Shown here piece by piece: positions 35,330-44,900 of a DNA stretch of 64,000 bases. Under the pieces are notes generated by a model, which was given only the letters and a program-made list of their open reading frames with translations, did not search any database and was not told where the DNA came from. The first letter of the stretch is position 1, and each line of letters starts with the position of its first letter. The translations under genes were made by a program, and so were the position numbers. Source of the stretch: Clostridium sp. 26_21 (GTDB lineage: Bacteria; Bacillota; Clostridia; TANB77; CAG-508); assembly GCA_001915995.1 (NCBI GenBank), contig MNRO01000009.1, positions 1 to 64,000 of the forward strand. Direction: 5' to 3'.

Positions 35330-35368
35330 AAAGACTCAATAGTAAATATTGAGTCTTTAAGATTTTAT
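35328..35368. terminator. Bidirectional terminator between the membrane protein gene and asnS
   Basis: 12-bp perfect arms AAAGACTCAATA/TATTGAGTCTTT (35330-35341, 35347-35358) with a 5-nt loop. The minus-strand tail (TTTTTAAC) is the better T run. Confidence 0.85.
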
Positions 35369-36756
35369 TAGAAATCACAATTGTTTGGTGTTCTTGGATA
35401 TGGAATAACATCTCTAATATTTTCAATTCCTGTAATATACATTAATAATCTTTCAAAACCAAGTCCGAAACCAGAATGGATATTTGTACCATATTTTCTT
35501 AATTCAAGATACCAATATAATGGATCTGTTTCAATTCCCATTTGTTTCATACGTGCAACTAGTTTGTCATAATCTTCTTCTCTTTGAGAACCACCCATAA
35601 TTTCACCAGCACCAGGAACTTCAAGGTCAACAGCAGCAACAGTTTTTCCATCTGGGTTTAATTTCATATAATATGATTTGATATCTTTTGGCCAATTCTT
35701 AACAAATACAGGACCATTAAAATATTCTGTAATATATTTTTCGTGTTCTTTTGCTAAATCTTCACCATAATCTGGTTGAAATTCCCATGTTCTATCAGCT
35801 TTTTTCAAAATATCTATAACATCTTTGTGGTCAATTCTAACGAAATCAGAATTTAATAATTTGGTTAATTTATCTTTTAATCCTTTTTCTATAAAATTAT
35901 CACAGAAATCAATTTCTTCAGGACAATGTTCTAAAACATAATTTACAATATATTTTAAACAATCTTCTTCAATATCCATTAAACCATCTAAATCACAGAA
36001 AGATATTTCAGGTTCAATCATCCAAAATTCATTTGCATGTGTTTTTGTATTCGAATTTTCACTTCTTAATGTTGGTCCAAAAGTATAAATTTTTCCAAAT
36101 GCAGATGCAAATGTTTCACCATGTAATTGTCCAGAACCTGTTATATATGCTTTTTTACCAAATAAATCTTCTGAAAAATCAACTTTTCCATCTTTTTTTG
36201 GTAAATCTTCATCAAGATTTAATGTTGTTAATTTAAACATTTCAGCAGAACCTTCACAATCGGCACAAGTTATTATAGGTGTATGAACATATACATATCC
36301 ACGTTCTTGGAAATATTGGTGAATTGCAAATGCTGCAACACTTCTAATTCTAAAAACAGCATTAAATGTATTTGTTCTTGGTCTTAAATGTGCAATAGTT
36401 CTTAAATATTCAAATGAATGTCTTTTCTTTTGAAGAGGATAATCTGTAGGGCATAGACTTTCAATTTCTATAGATGTTGCTTGAATTTCAAATGGTTGTT
36501 TTGCATTTTCTGTTATAACAACATTTCCAGTAACTTTTATAGTTGAGCTTATAGTAAGCTTTGTAATCTCATTAAAATTTGATAAATTATTATTAAAAAC
36601 AATTTGAACATTTTTAAAAAAAGAACCATCATTTAGTTCTATAAATCCAAATGTTTTTGAATCTCTAATAGTTTTTGTCCATCCTTCAATTGTAACTTCT
36701 TTGCCTGTGTATTCAGAAGTTTTTCTAAATAAATCTTTTATTGTTACATTAGTCAT
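35368..36756 (-). CDS. asnS: Asparagine-tRNA ligase
   Basis: Charges tRNA-Asn directly with asparagine. The 462-aa class II synthetase has an N-terminal OB-fold anticodon-binding domain (EVTIEGWTKTIRDSKTFGFI). Motif 2 is around LRSENSNTKTHANEFWM, and motif 3 is GFGLGFERLLMYITG. The HANEFWMIEPE stretch is characteristic of AsnRS rather than AspRS. GAAGGA precedes the ATG. GatCAB genes are also in this window, so the amidotransferase is probably needed mainly for Gln-tRNA. Confidence 0.95.
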   Translation of the reverse strand: MTNVTIKDLFRKTSEYTGKEVTIEGWTKTIRDSKTFGFIELNDGSFFKNVQIVFNNNLSNFNEITKLTISSTIKVTGNVVITENAKQPFEIQATSIEIESLCPTDYPLQKKRHSFEYLRTIAHLRPRTNTFNAVFRIRSVAAFAIHQYFQERGYVYVHTPIITCADCEGSAEMFKLTTLNLDEDLPKKDGKVDFSEDLFGKKAYITGSGQLHGETFASAFGKIYTFGPTLRSENSNTKTHANEFWMIEPEISFCDLDGLMDIEEDCLKYIVNYVLEHCPEEIDFCDNFIEKGLKDKLTKLLNSDFVRIDHKDVIDILKKADRTWEFQPDYGEDLAKEHEKYITEYFNGPVFVKNWPKDIKSYYMKLNPDGKTVAAVDLEVPGAGEIMGGSQREEDYDKLVARMKQMGIETDPLYWYLELRKYGTNIHSGFGLGFERLLMYITGIENIRDVIPYPRTPNNCDF

Positions 36757-36790
36757 AAAAATTCCTTCTTTCTATTGTTAGTATGCCAAA

Positions 36791-36819
36791 ATTATACAAT
36801 ATTATATGGAATTTTACAA
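36791..36819 (-). promoter_or_regulatory. Promoter of asnS
   Basis: On the minus strand TTGTAA (36819-36814), 17-nt spacer, TATAAT (36796-36791). Confidence 0.65.
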
Positions 36820-36834
36820 GTGAAATTCAAAAAT

Positions 36835-36848
36835 TTATCGACCGATAA
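36835..36848. promoter_or_regulatory. Candidate TetR operator
   Basis: A perfect dyad, TTATCG-AC-CGATAA, in the divergent region between asnS and the tetR gene, ending 19 bases before the tetR -35 box. It is the most GC-containing palindrome in this AT-rich gap. Binding by the adjacent TetR protein is inferred from position. Confidence 0.45.
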
Positions 36849-36866
36849 TTCGACTAAAAAAAAGTC

Positions 36867-36895
36867 TTGCATAAAATTAGATTACATTATATAAT
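36867..36895 (+). promoter_or_regulatory. Promoter of the tetR/acyl-CoA ligase operon
   Basis: TTGCAT at 36867-36872 and TATAAT at 36890-36895 with a 17-nt spacer. It leaves a leader of about 100 nt before the tetR ATG. Confidence 0.7.
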
Positions 36896-37000
36896 AGGCA
36901 TATATAAAATGATGTAATTTGAGAAAAAAAGAAGATGTAAAAAATTGAGAAAGTGTGAGCTTTTTACATATCTATACCTTAGAAAAGGAATGAAGGAAGA

Positions 37001-37570
37001 ATGAATAAAACTAAGAGAAAAATATTTGAAACTTCAATGAAATTATTTGCAGAGAAGGGATATGATGCAACAAGTATTGAAGAAATAACGGCAACAGTAG
37101 GAGTTGCAAAAGGAACATTATATTATCATTTTGCTAGCAAAGAAGAAATATTTAACTTTTTAATTGAAGAAGGAATAAAACTATTGCAAAATAGTGTTGA
37201 TATAAAAACAGCAAAACATAGTAATTATATAGATAAAATAAAAGCAATTGTATTAATACAAATAAAAATAGTAGCAAAATATGAAAATATTATAACAATA
37301 ATATTAAGTCAATTTTGGGGAACAGAACAAAGAAACAAAAAATGTCAAAACCTTGTATATGAATATATTGGCCAAATTGAAAAAATAGTTCAAGAAGGAA
37401 TAGAAAAAGGAGAGATAAAAGAAGGAGATACAAGAGCAATAGCATCAGAAATATATGGACTAATTTGTTCTACACTTGTTTATAAAAAAAGAGAAGGCGA
37501 AGATATGGATGTAATGCGTTTATATCATGAATATGAAAATACTGTAATAAATGGATTAAGAGTAAAGTAG
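37001..37570 (+). CDS. TetR family transcriptional regulator
   Basis: A 189-aa repressor-type protein. Its N-terminal helix-turn-helix (SIEEITATVGVAKGTLYYHF, about residues 26-45) is typical of the TetR family, and the helical C-terminal part should bind a ligand and dimerise. GAAGGAAG lies upstream of the ATG. A long-chain acyl-CoA ligase gene follows 60 bases downstream on the same strand, so control of fatty-acid activation by an acyl-CoA-type ligand (as with FadR) is likely but inferred. Confidence 0.92.
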   Translation: MNKTKRKIFETSMKLFAEKGYDATSIEEITATVGVAKGTLYYHFASKEEIFNFLIEEGIKLLQNSVDIKTAKHSNYIDKIKAIVLIQIKIVAKYENIITIILSQFWGTEQRNKKCQNLVYEYIGQIEKIVQEGIEKGEIKEGDTRAIASEIYGLICSTLVYKKREGEDMDVMRLYHEYENTVINGLRVK

Positions 37571-37630
37571 TATGAAAAATTTTATTACAATATGCATTTT
37601 AGAGAATCAAGAAAGGAAATAGAAAATAAA

Positions 37631-39349
37631 ATGGAAACAAAATCAAGAAAAATGAAATTTACAGATTTAAAAGATATGTTAAACCAAACAGGAGAAGTAT
37701 ATGGAGATAGACCAGCATATATATTTAAAACAGAAGAAAAAGGAAAATTTAGAACAATAAAACATAAAGAATTTAGAGAAAATATAAATGCATTAGGAAC
37801 AACATTAATTCAAATGGGATTAAAAGATAAAAGAATTGCAGTTATTTCAGAAAACAGATATGAATGGGAACTTTCATATTTAGCAGTTGTAGCAGGTGTT
37901 GGTGTAATAGTACCATTAGATAAAGCATTACCAGATAATGAACTTGAAAGTTTAATACTTCGTTCACAAGTTGAAGCAATAATATATTCATCAAAATATG
38001 ATGCAATAATGAATACACTAAGAGAAAAGAAAAATACTAATTTAAAATATTTTATTTCAATGGATTTAGAAGAAAACACACAAGGAATTTATGCAGAAAA
38101 AGCTTTAGTTGAAAAAGGAAAAAAATTATTAGCAGATGGAAATAAAACATATATAGATGCAAAAATAGATGCTGAAAAAATGGGAATAATGTTATTTACA
38201 TCTGGTACAACAGCAATGTCAAAAGCTGTAATGTTATCACATAAAAATTTAGTAACAAATGTTATGGATATAATTCAAAGATTTGATTTAACAGATGAAG
38301 ATAGATTTTTATCATTTTTACCATTACACCATGTATTTGAATGTACAGTTGGATTTTTATATCCAATATCAATTGGTGGATCAATTGCATTTTGTGAAGG
38401 TGTAAAACACATGGCAGAAAACATAAAAGAATTTGAAATAACAGCAATGATATCTGTTCCAGCAGTATTTGATATTATCTATAGAAAAGTAATGAAAACT
38501 ATAGAGAAAAAAGGAAAATTAGCTAATTTAGAAAAAGGAAAGAAAGTTTCTCAATTTTTATTAAAAATGAAAATTGATTTAAGAAAACAATTATTTAAAG
38601 AAGTACATGAAAGTTTAGGACCAAAACTAAAATTAGTAGTAACAGGAGGTGCAGCATTAGATCCTGAAACAGAAAAAGGATTTAATGATTTAGGGTTTGA
38701 TGTAGAACAAGGATATGGTTTAACAGAAACTGCACCAGTAATTGCAGCAGAAACACCAAAATGTAGAAGGCTTGGTTCTATAGGAAAGAAATTTCCAAGT
38801 GTAGAAGTAAAAATAGATGATCCAGATGAAGAAGGAATAGGAGAATTAATGGCAAAAGGTCCATCTATAATGTTAGGATATTATGAAAATGAAGAAGCAA
38901 CAAAATCAGCATTAGAATCTGATGGATGGTTTCATACAGGAGATTTAGCAAGAATTGATAAAGATGGATTTATATATATTTCAGGAAGAAAGAAAAGTGT
39001 TATAGTATTAAACAATGGAAAAAATGTATTCCCAGAAGAAATTGAAACATTACTAAATAAAGTAGAAGGAATAAAAGAAACATTTGTATTTGAGAAAAAA
39101 GAAGATGATGGTGATGTTAAAGTTTGTGTAGAGATTGTATATGATAAAGAATTAATAAAAGAATTATATAATATTGAAGGAGAAGAAAACATAAAAGAAT
39201 TTTTATGGGATAAAGTAAAAGAAGTAAATAAACTAATGCCAAAATATAAATATGTTAGAGAAATGGTTATAACAGAAGAACCACTAATTAAAACAACAAC
39301 ATTAAAAATTAAAAGACATGAAGAATTGAAAAAAGTATTAGGAAAATAA
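37631..39349 (+). CDS. Long-chain fatty acid-CoA ligase (AMP-binding enzyme)
   Basis: Activates fatty acids to acyl-CoA through an acyl-adenylate. It has 572 aa with the ANL-superfamily motifs LFTSGTTAMSKAVMLSHKN (P-loop-like), GYGLTETAP and WFHTGDLARIDKDGFIYISG. The C-terminal domain carries SVIVLNNGKNVFPEEIE. The start at ATG 37631 is preferred: AAAGGAAAT lies upstream, while the in-frame ATG at 37592 has no ribosome-binding site. Exogenous fatty-acid use or lipid recycling is the likely role; the exact substrate is unknown. Confidence 0.9.
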   Translation: METKSRKMKFTDLKDMLNQTGEVYGDRPAYIFKTEEKGKFRTIKHKEFRENINALGTTLIQMGLKDKRIAVISENRYEWELSYLAVVAGVGVIVPLDKALPDNELESLILRSQVEAIIYSSKYDAIMNTLREKKNTNLKYFISMDLEENTQGIYAEKALVEKGKKLLADGNKTYIDAKIDAEKMGIMLFTSGTTAMSKAVMLSHKNLVTNVMDIIQRFDLTDEDRFLSFLPLHHVFECTVGFLYPISIGGSIAFCEGVKHMAENIKEFEITAMISVPAVFDIIYRKVMKTIEKKGKLANLEKGKKVSQFLLKMKIDLRKQLFKEVHESLGPKLKLVVTGGAALDPETEKGFNDLGFDVEQGYGLTETAPVIAAETPKCRRLGSIGKKFPSVEVKIDDPDEEGIGELMAKGPSIMLGYYENEEATKSALESDGWFHTGDLARIDKDGFIYISGRKKSVIVLNNGKNVFPEEIETLLNKVEGIKETFVFEKKEDDGDVKVCVEIVYDKELIKELYNIEGEENIKEFLWDKVKEVNKLMPKYKYVREMVITEEPLIKTTTLKIKRHEELKKVLGK

Positions 39350-39359
39350 ATATTACAGT

Positions 39360-39405
39360 AATATTACAAGATGTAAAGAAATGTTACATCTTGTAATATT
39401 TTTGT
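39360..39405 (+). terminator. Terminator of the tetR/acyl-CoA ligase operon
   Basis: 17-bp perfect arms (39360-39376, 39384-39400) with a 7-nt loop and a TTTTG tail. Confidence 0.9.
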
Positions 39406-39439
39406 AATAAAAATGTAAACAAAAAATAGGAATAAATGC

Positions 39440-39468
39440 TTGTAGTTTTACGGAAACTAGTATATAAT
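39440..39468 (+). promoter_or_regulatory. Promoter of the coiled-coil unknown gene
   Basis: TTGTAG at 39440-39445 and TATAAT at 39463-39468, 17-nt spacer. The spacer contains TTACGGAAACT, which also occurs upstream of the 3D/G5 gene near 61100. Confidence 0.6.
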
Positions 39469-39516
39469 AAAAAAGAATAATAATTTTAGACGACAGAGAA
39501 AGAGGAGGGATTTGCA

Positions 39517-40539
39517 ATGTCAAGGAAATCTAAATCTGGCATAGTAAATGTACGAATGGTAATAACAGAGGAAAAAATATTATCAAATATAGATAAAGTA
39601 CAAAAATTAATAAATCCAAAAAGCAAAAAGCAAATAGTTCAATTTGAAGATGATACTTATTTTAAAGATTTAATTGAATCTATAAAAGCTTATTTAATAG
39701 AATATCCAAAGAAGAAAAACTTCCCAGTAAGTGTATATAAAGCTGCATATGAATTAGTTGAATTTGCAACAAATCAATTTGAAGAAAATACAAAAAAAGT
39801 TGAAGAATTAATTCGTCAAAGAGAAGAAAATATTGCATTAGCAGGACAATTAAAAGATTTAATTGAAATAGTAGAAAATAAAAATGATGATTGGAAAGAT
39901 AGAATTTCTGAAGCAGAAGAAGAAGGTAAATTTTCAGAAGATGTTATAGATACTTTAAGACTTGTTGGAAAAGATAAGACAAGGAAAAGTCAAAATTATC
40001 AAGATGCAATAAAATTATTAAATGCGAGAGTAAATAACTTAGAATCAAATCTTCATATTGAAATAGATATGGAAAGAATTGAAGATAGATCTAAAGCTTT
40101 AAGTTATATTGGAATAGAAGTTGCAGAAGCATTAAAAGTAATTCCAAAACCTGTAGATTTCGGAAATGCAGTAAGTGAAAATGAAAAAGTACAAGAAGAA
40201 GTAAAAATTGAAGAGATTGCTGAAACACAAAAGGCAGAAACAAAGAAAAAAGAAAAAGTAGAAAAAGTTGTAGAAACACCTAAAGAAAATGTGGTCGAAA
40301 ATAAAACTGTTTCACAGGTTGTTGATATTGAAGAAACAAAACCAATAAATGAATTAGTTGATATGTATGAAGAAAATAATAAAGCAGAAGAATATGAGAA
40401 ATCAATTACATTCGAGAAGAAACCATCTTTATGGCAAAGATTCAAAAATTCAAAATTGGCAAGAGCTGTATCATATGTTTTCAAGATTAGAATTAGAATT
40501 GAACTACCAAATGCTTTACCAGAGGGTAGAGGAGAATAA
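39517..40539 (+). CDS. Coiled-coil protein of unknown function
   Basis: A 340-aa soluble protein with no recognised family. Residues 1-200 are mostly helical with coiled-coil character (QFEENTKKVEELIRQREENI). Residues about 215-280 form a Glu/Lys/Val-rich low-complexity linker. The last 40 residues are basic and hydrophobic (SLWQRFKNSKLARAVSYVF) and end in a Pro/Gly tail. A strong GAGGAGGG site precedes the ATG. Layout suggests a cytoplasmic scaffold with a membrane- or RNA-binding C-terminus, similar in style to DivIVA-like organisers, but no homology is claimed. Confidence 0.7.
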   Translation: MSRKSKSGIVNVRMVITEEKILSNIDKVQKLINPKSKKQIVQFEDDTYFKDLIESIKAYLIEYPKKKNFPVSVYKAAYELVEFATNQFEENTKKVEELIRQREENIALAGQLKDLIEIVENKNDDWKDRISEAEEEGKFSEDVIDTLRLVGKDKTRKSQNYQDAIKLLNARVNNLESNLHIEIDMERIEDRSKALSYIGIEVAEALKVIPKPVDFGNAVSENEKVQEEVKIEEIAETQKAETKKKEKVEKVVETPKENVVENKTVSQVVDIEETKPINELVDMYEENNKAEEYEKSITFEKKPSLWQRFKNSKLARAVSYVFKIRIRIELPNALPEGRGE

Positions 40540-40574
40540 AGTAAAAACTTTGAATTAGTAGTTTGGATAAATAT

Positions 40575-40609
40575 AAAAACGAATGTATAATAGTACATTC
40601 GTTTTTTAT
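40575..40609. terminator. Bidirectional terminator between the coiled-coil gene and tsaE
   Basis: 13-bp arms (40575-40587, 40594-40606), loop TAATAG, with T runs on both strands. Confidence 0.9.
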
Positions 40610-40610
40610 A

Positions 40611-41063
40611 TTAAATAATATTTTCATACTTATTACCATGAAAATATATATCTAAAATTCGTAAATTTTCATCATTATCATCTTTATGAAAAACAATTTC
40701 AATATAATCTTCTGGAAGAGCATCTTTTATCAATTCTCCCCATTCAATAATAGAAATTCCAGAATTAAAATATTCATCTCCACCTATTGCGTAAAATTCA
40801 TCAACATCTTCAAGACGATAAACATCAAAATGGAAAATTGAAATATTTTGATTCTTATATTCATTTACTATAGTAAATGTAGGGCTTGAAATTTCTTTAT
40901 CAAGGTTAAAATAACTTAAAAAACCTTCTGTAAATTTTGTTTTTCCAGAACCTAATTCTCCTGTAAGAACAATTATATCACCTATATTCAATTTACTTGC
41001 TATTTGTACAGCAAGTTTTTTTGTTTCATCTTCATTATGTGAAATATATCTAATACTTTTCAT
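40611..41063 (-). CDS. tsaE: tRNA threonylcarbamoyladenosine biosynthesis ATPase TsaE
   Basis: Part of the TsaBDE complex that makes t6A37 in ANN-reading tRNAs. The 150-aa P-loop ATPase has Walker A GELGSGKT (residues 35-42) and the downstream motif ISSPTFTIVNEY, then FHFDVYRL and IIEWGELI, all characteristic of TsaE. The usual partner genes tsaB and tsaD are not adjacent in this window. GAAAGGA precedes the ATG. Confidence 0.95.
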   Translation of the reverse strand: MKSIRYISHNEDETKKLAVQIASKLNIGDIIVLTGELGSGKTKFTEGFLSYFNLDKEISSPTFTIVNEYKNQNISIFHFDVYRLEDVDEFYAIGGDEYFNSGISIIEWGELIKDALPEDYIEIVFHKDDNDENLRILDIYFHGNKYENII

Positions 41064-41177
41064 TTTTTTATCCTTTCAATAGCTATATTTTACAATAATT
41101 TATGAAATTTGTAAAGAAGCAATCAAAAATGCAAAAACTATGTGAAATAAATGTTTGAATTTGTCGATAAAATTTCA

Positions 41178-41206
41178 TTGACAAACACAAAAAGTGAATG
41201 TATAAT
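41178..41206 (+). promoter_or_regulatory. Consensus promoter of the heptad-repeat gene
   Basis: TTGACA at 41178-41183, 17-nt spacer, TATAAT at 41201-41206. Transcription from here starts about 125 bases before ATG 41340, which rules out the longer in-frame start at 41151. The gene-free stretch 41064-41339 holds this promoter and an AT-rich leader without other visible signals. Confidence 0.85.
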
Positions 41207-41339
41207 ATGCTCATATTTTAAATTAATTTTGATATCAAAAGATTTAATTCAAAAACTTAATTCAATTTTTAAAATTTATTCTAATATTTTTATTTTAGTA
41301 GAATTTATAGAAATCAATCTAAAGAAAGAGAGGAATTAT

Positions 41340-41840
41340 ATGAGTGATGAACTAATAGTAGAATTAATAAAAACAATAAATTCATTTAGAGATGAGTTTA
41401 ATTCAAAACTTGATATAATGCAACAAGAAATAGTAGAGATGAAGCAAGATATTGTAGAAATAAAGAAAGATGTGTCACAATTGAAAAAAGATGTTGCAGA
41501 ATTAAAGAAAGATGTAGCACAATTGGAAAGAGATGTTGCAGAATTAAAGAAAGATGTAGCACAATTGAAAAAAGATGTTACAGAATTAAAGCAAGAAACA
41601 GCAAGTTTGAGAAAAGATGTGACATTTTTACAACAAGAAGTAACAAATATAAAACAAGATTTAGTGAATTTCCATCAAGAATTCAATAATGTCGTCAAAA
41701 AAGTAGAAAGAGATGAGAATGGAACATTCGAAACATTTGAAAAATATGGAGATTTTATAGATAAAAAATATAATGAAAATAAGGAAAGGATTGATAATAT
41801 AGAAAAAAATTGTTCAAAATGTCAAAATAAAACAGCATAA
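41340..41840 (+). CDS. Heptad-repeat coiled-coil protein
   Basis: A 166-aa soluble protein that is one long coiled coil from about residue 10 to 125, with heptads of the type (V/L)AELKKD repeated many times, then a short polar tail ending in CSKCQNKTA. The heptads are encoded by nearly identical 42-bp units. GAGAGGAA precedes the ATG. A structural or spacer role is likely; no family beyond generic coiled coil is recognised. Start codon choice rests on the promoter position. Confidence 0.75.
   Translation: MSDELIVELIKTINSFRDEFNSKLDIMQQEIVEMKQDIVEIKKDVSQLKKDVAELKKDVAQLERDVAELKKDVAQLKKDVTELKQETASLRKDVTFLQQEVTNIKQDLVNFHQEFNNVVKKVERDENGTFETFEKYGDFIDKKYNENKERIDNIEKNCSKCQNKTA
41476..41592 (+). repeat. 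42-bp tandem repeat, about 2.8 copies
   Basis: Units begin at 41476, 41518 and 41560, each CACAATTG(A/G)AAA followed by (A/G)GATGTTGCAG or a one-base variant. Each unit encodes two heptads (14 residues), so copy-number change keeps the frame and the coil register. Confidence 0.85.
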
Positions 41841-41922
41841 ATACATATAATATCCAAGAATTGAATAAAAAAATTCACCATTGCCAATAATAGTAATAAA
41901 AAGCGCAAGGAGTGGATTTTCT

Positions 41923-44900
41923 GTGAAAAAATATAAAAATTTGAAAATAGAAGGGGCAATCCTAAATGAAAAGCAATTAGAAGAATATTTAAAAAAGATA
42001 TCATTACAACATAATATTGGAAAAAAATCAGATAAATTAACATATCCAATACCTCAACTATTGGAAAATTATAATATTATTAAAATAGTATATAATTTAT
42101 TAAATGAACATATAAAGCTTGGGATAACAATTAATCCAGCAGGAGAATGGATTCTAGATAATTTCTATATTATAGAAGAAGTTGTACAACAAATTGAAAA
42201 AGAACTAACAATGAAAAAATATGTTAATTTTGTAGGAATACAAAATGGGCAATATGCAGGATTTGCAAGAATACATGTACTTGCATCAGAAATTGTAGCA
42301 TATACAGATAATATAATAAGAAGTGAATCATTAGAAAAATATTTAACATCATATCAAAATAAAAGAGCATTAAATATGGACGAAATATGGAATATAGGAA
42401 TTTTTTTACAAATTGCAATTATTCAAAATATAACAGATATTTGTATAAAAATCTATAATAGTCAAGTACAAAAATATAAAGTTAAAAATATTATAGAAAG
42501 ATTAGTTGAAAAAAATGATAGAAATAAATTAGAATTTAAGCCAATATCAATGAATAAACTAGAAAAACAAGATTTTCAAGATATAAACTATTCTTTTATT
42601 GAATATATGTCATATTGTTTAAAAAAATATGGAAAAAAGGCATATGGATATTTAAAAATATTAGAAGAAGAAACGGAAAAAGCAGGAATAACAGTACAAG
42701 ATGCAATTCAAAAAGAACACTTTGATATTGCAATATGTAAAACATCTATGGCTAATTGTATTATAAGTATGAAAAAAATACAAAGAATAAATTTCTTAGA
42801 AATATTTGAAAAAATAAATGGAGTTGAAGAAATATTAAATCAAGATCCAACTAACATATATAATAAAATGGAATATAAAACAAAAGAATTATATAGAAAC
42901 AATATTAAAGAATTGTCAAAACAATCAAATATATCAGAAATATATATATCTAGAAAGATATTAGAATTGTGTAGAAGAACTAATTTACAAGATAAACAAA
43001 AACATATTGGATATTATTTAATTGATGATGGTAGAAAAGAGTTATGTTATGAATTAGGAATAAATGAGAAAAAGCTAAGTTATAATGTAAAAACACAAAT
43101 ATATATTTTAGCTATAATAATATTTACAATTTCGATTTCAGTATTTTTATCAAGAACAGTAGTAGAAGATAATCTAGTAAAAACAATAATTACAATATTA
43201 CTTTTGATATTACCAGTATCAGAATTTGTTGTTCAAACAATAAATAGGATTTTAAGTAGATATGTAAAAAATAAAATTATACCTAAAATGGACTTTTTTG
43301 AAGGGATAGATAGTGAAAATAGCACATTTGTTGTAATACCAACTATTATAAAATCAAAAGAAAAAGTAAGAGAACTATTTAGAAAATTAGAAGTGTTTTA
43401 TTTGGCAAATAAATCAAAAAATATATATTTTGCATTATTAGGAGATTGTTCTGAAAGTGATAAAAAAGAAGAAAAATTTGATAAAGAAGTAATAGATGAA
43501 GGTTTACTACAAGTACAATTATTAAATGACAAATATCATAAAGATACTGAATTTCCAATTTTCTATTTTTTATATAGAGAAAGAGAATTTAATAATTCAG
43601 AAGAAAAATATCTTGGATGGGAGAGAAAAAGAGGGCTTTTAATACAATTTAATGAATATATATTAAAACACAGTAAAAATAAATTTAAGATAAATACAAT
43701 AAATCAAGATATATTACCAAAGATAAAATATGTAATAACATTAGACGCAGATACTGAATTACCACTTAATACAGCTTTTGAATTAGTAGGAGCGATGGCA
43801 CATATTTTAAACAAACCAGAATTAGATGTAAACAAAAATATTGTGAAAAAAGGACATGCACTTTTACAACCAAGAGTAGGCGTAAATTTGAATGATAGTA
43901 ATAAAAATGTATTTACAAAAATATTTGCTGGTGCAGGTGGAATTGACAATTATACAAATGCAATTTCAGATGTATATCAAGATAATTTTGATGAAGGAAT
44001 TTTTACAGGAAAAGGAATTTATGATTTAGAAATATTTTCAAAAGTTTTAACAAATGAGATACCAGAAAATACAGTCTTAAGTCATGATTTATTAGAAGGT
44101 TGTTATTTAAGATGTGGACTTGCATCAGATATAATTTTTTTAGATGGATATCCAGCAAAATATTTAAGCTTTATGAATAGACTTTCACGTTGGATTAGAG
44201 GAGATTGGCAGATAAAAAAATGGCTAAAAAGTAAATTAAATACACTTTCAAAATTTAAAATTTTAGATAATTTAAGAAGAAGTCTAATTGAAATTTCAGT
44301 AATAATTTTATTAATATGGAATTTACTATTTTTAAATAAGAATAAAACACTTTCATTAATAAGTTTAGGAATTATAATTTATCCATTTATATTAGAATTT
44401 TTTTCAAAAATTTTTTCTATTAGAGAAGGAGAAAAAAAGCAAAAAACATTTAATCCTCAAATAGATGGAATAAAAGGAACTATTTATAGAGCAATTATAA
44501 CATTAGGCTGTTTACCATATAAAGCATATGTCTCAAGTAAAGCAATATTCAAAACATTATATAGATTAATGATTTCACATAAAAACATGTTAGAATGGAC
44601 TACATCTGAAGAAGCAGAAAAGCAAACAAAAACAGATTTAAAAACATATTATGACACAATGTTTGTAAATGTAATTTTTGGAATAATCACAATATATGTA
44701 TCATGTTTGTATTTTAATTTATTTACATTAATTCTTGGATTATTGTGGATAATTACACCATATATAATGTGCAAAATTAGTGAAATAAATGAAGAAAAAC
44801 AAATTGAAATAAATGAAGATGATAAGAAATATTTAAAAGATATTGCTCAAAAAACATGGCAATTTTTTAAAGATTATATAACAGAAGAAAATAATTATTT

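Noticed and set aside
41151..41339. N-terminal extension of the heptad-repeat protein from an upstream in-frame start
   Set aside because: A perfect TTGACA/TATAAT promoter lies inside this stretch, and the ATG at 41340 has the only good ribosome-binding site.
41476..41592. Regular 42-bp repeats as a possible CRISPR array
   Set aside because: The repeats are contiguous without spacers, keep an open reading frame and encode heptads of a coiled coil.
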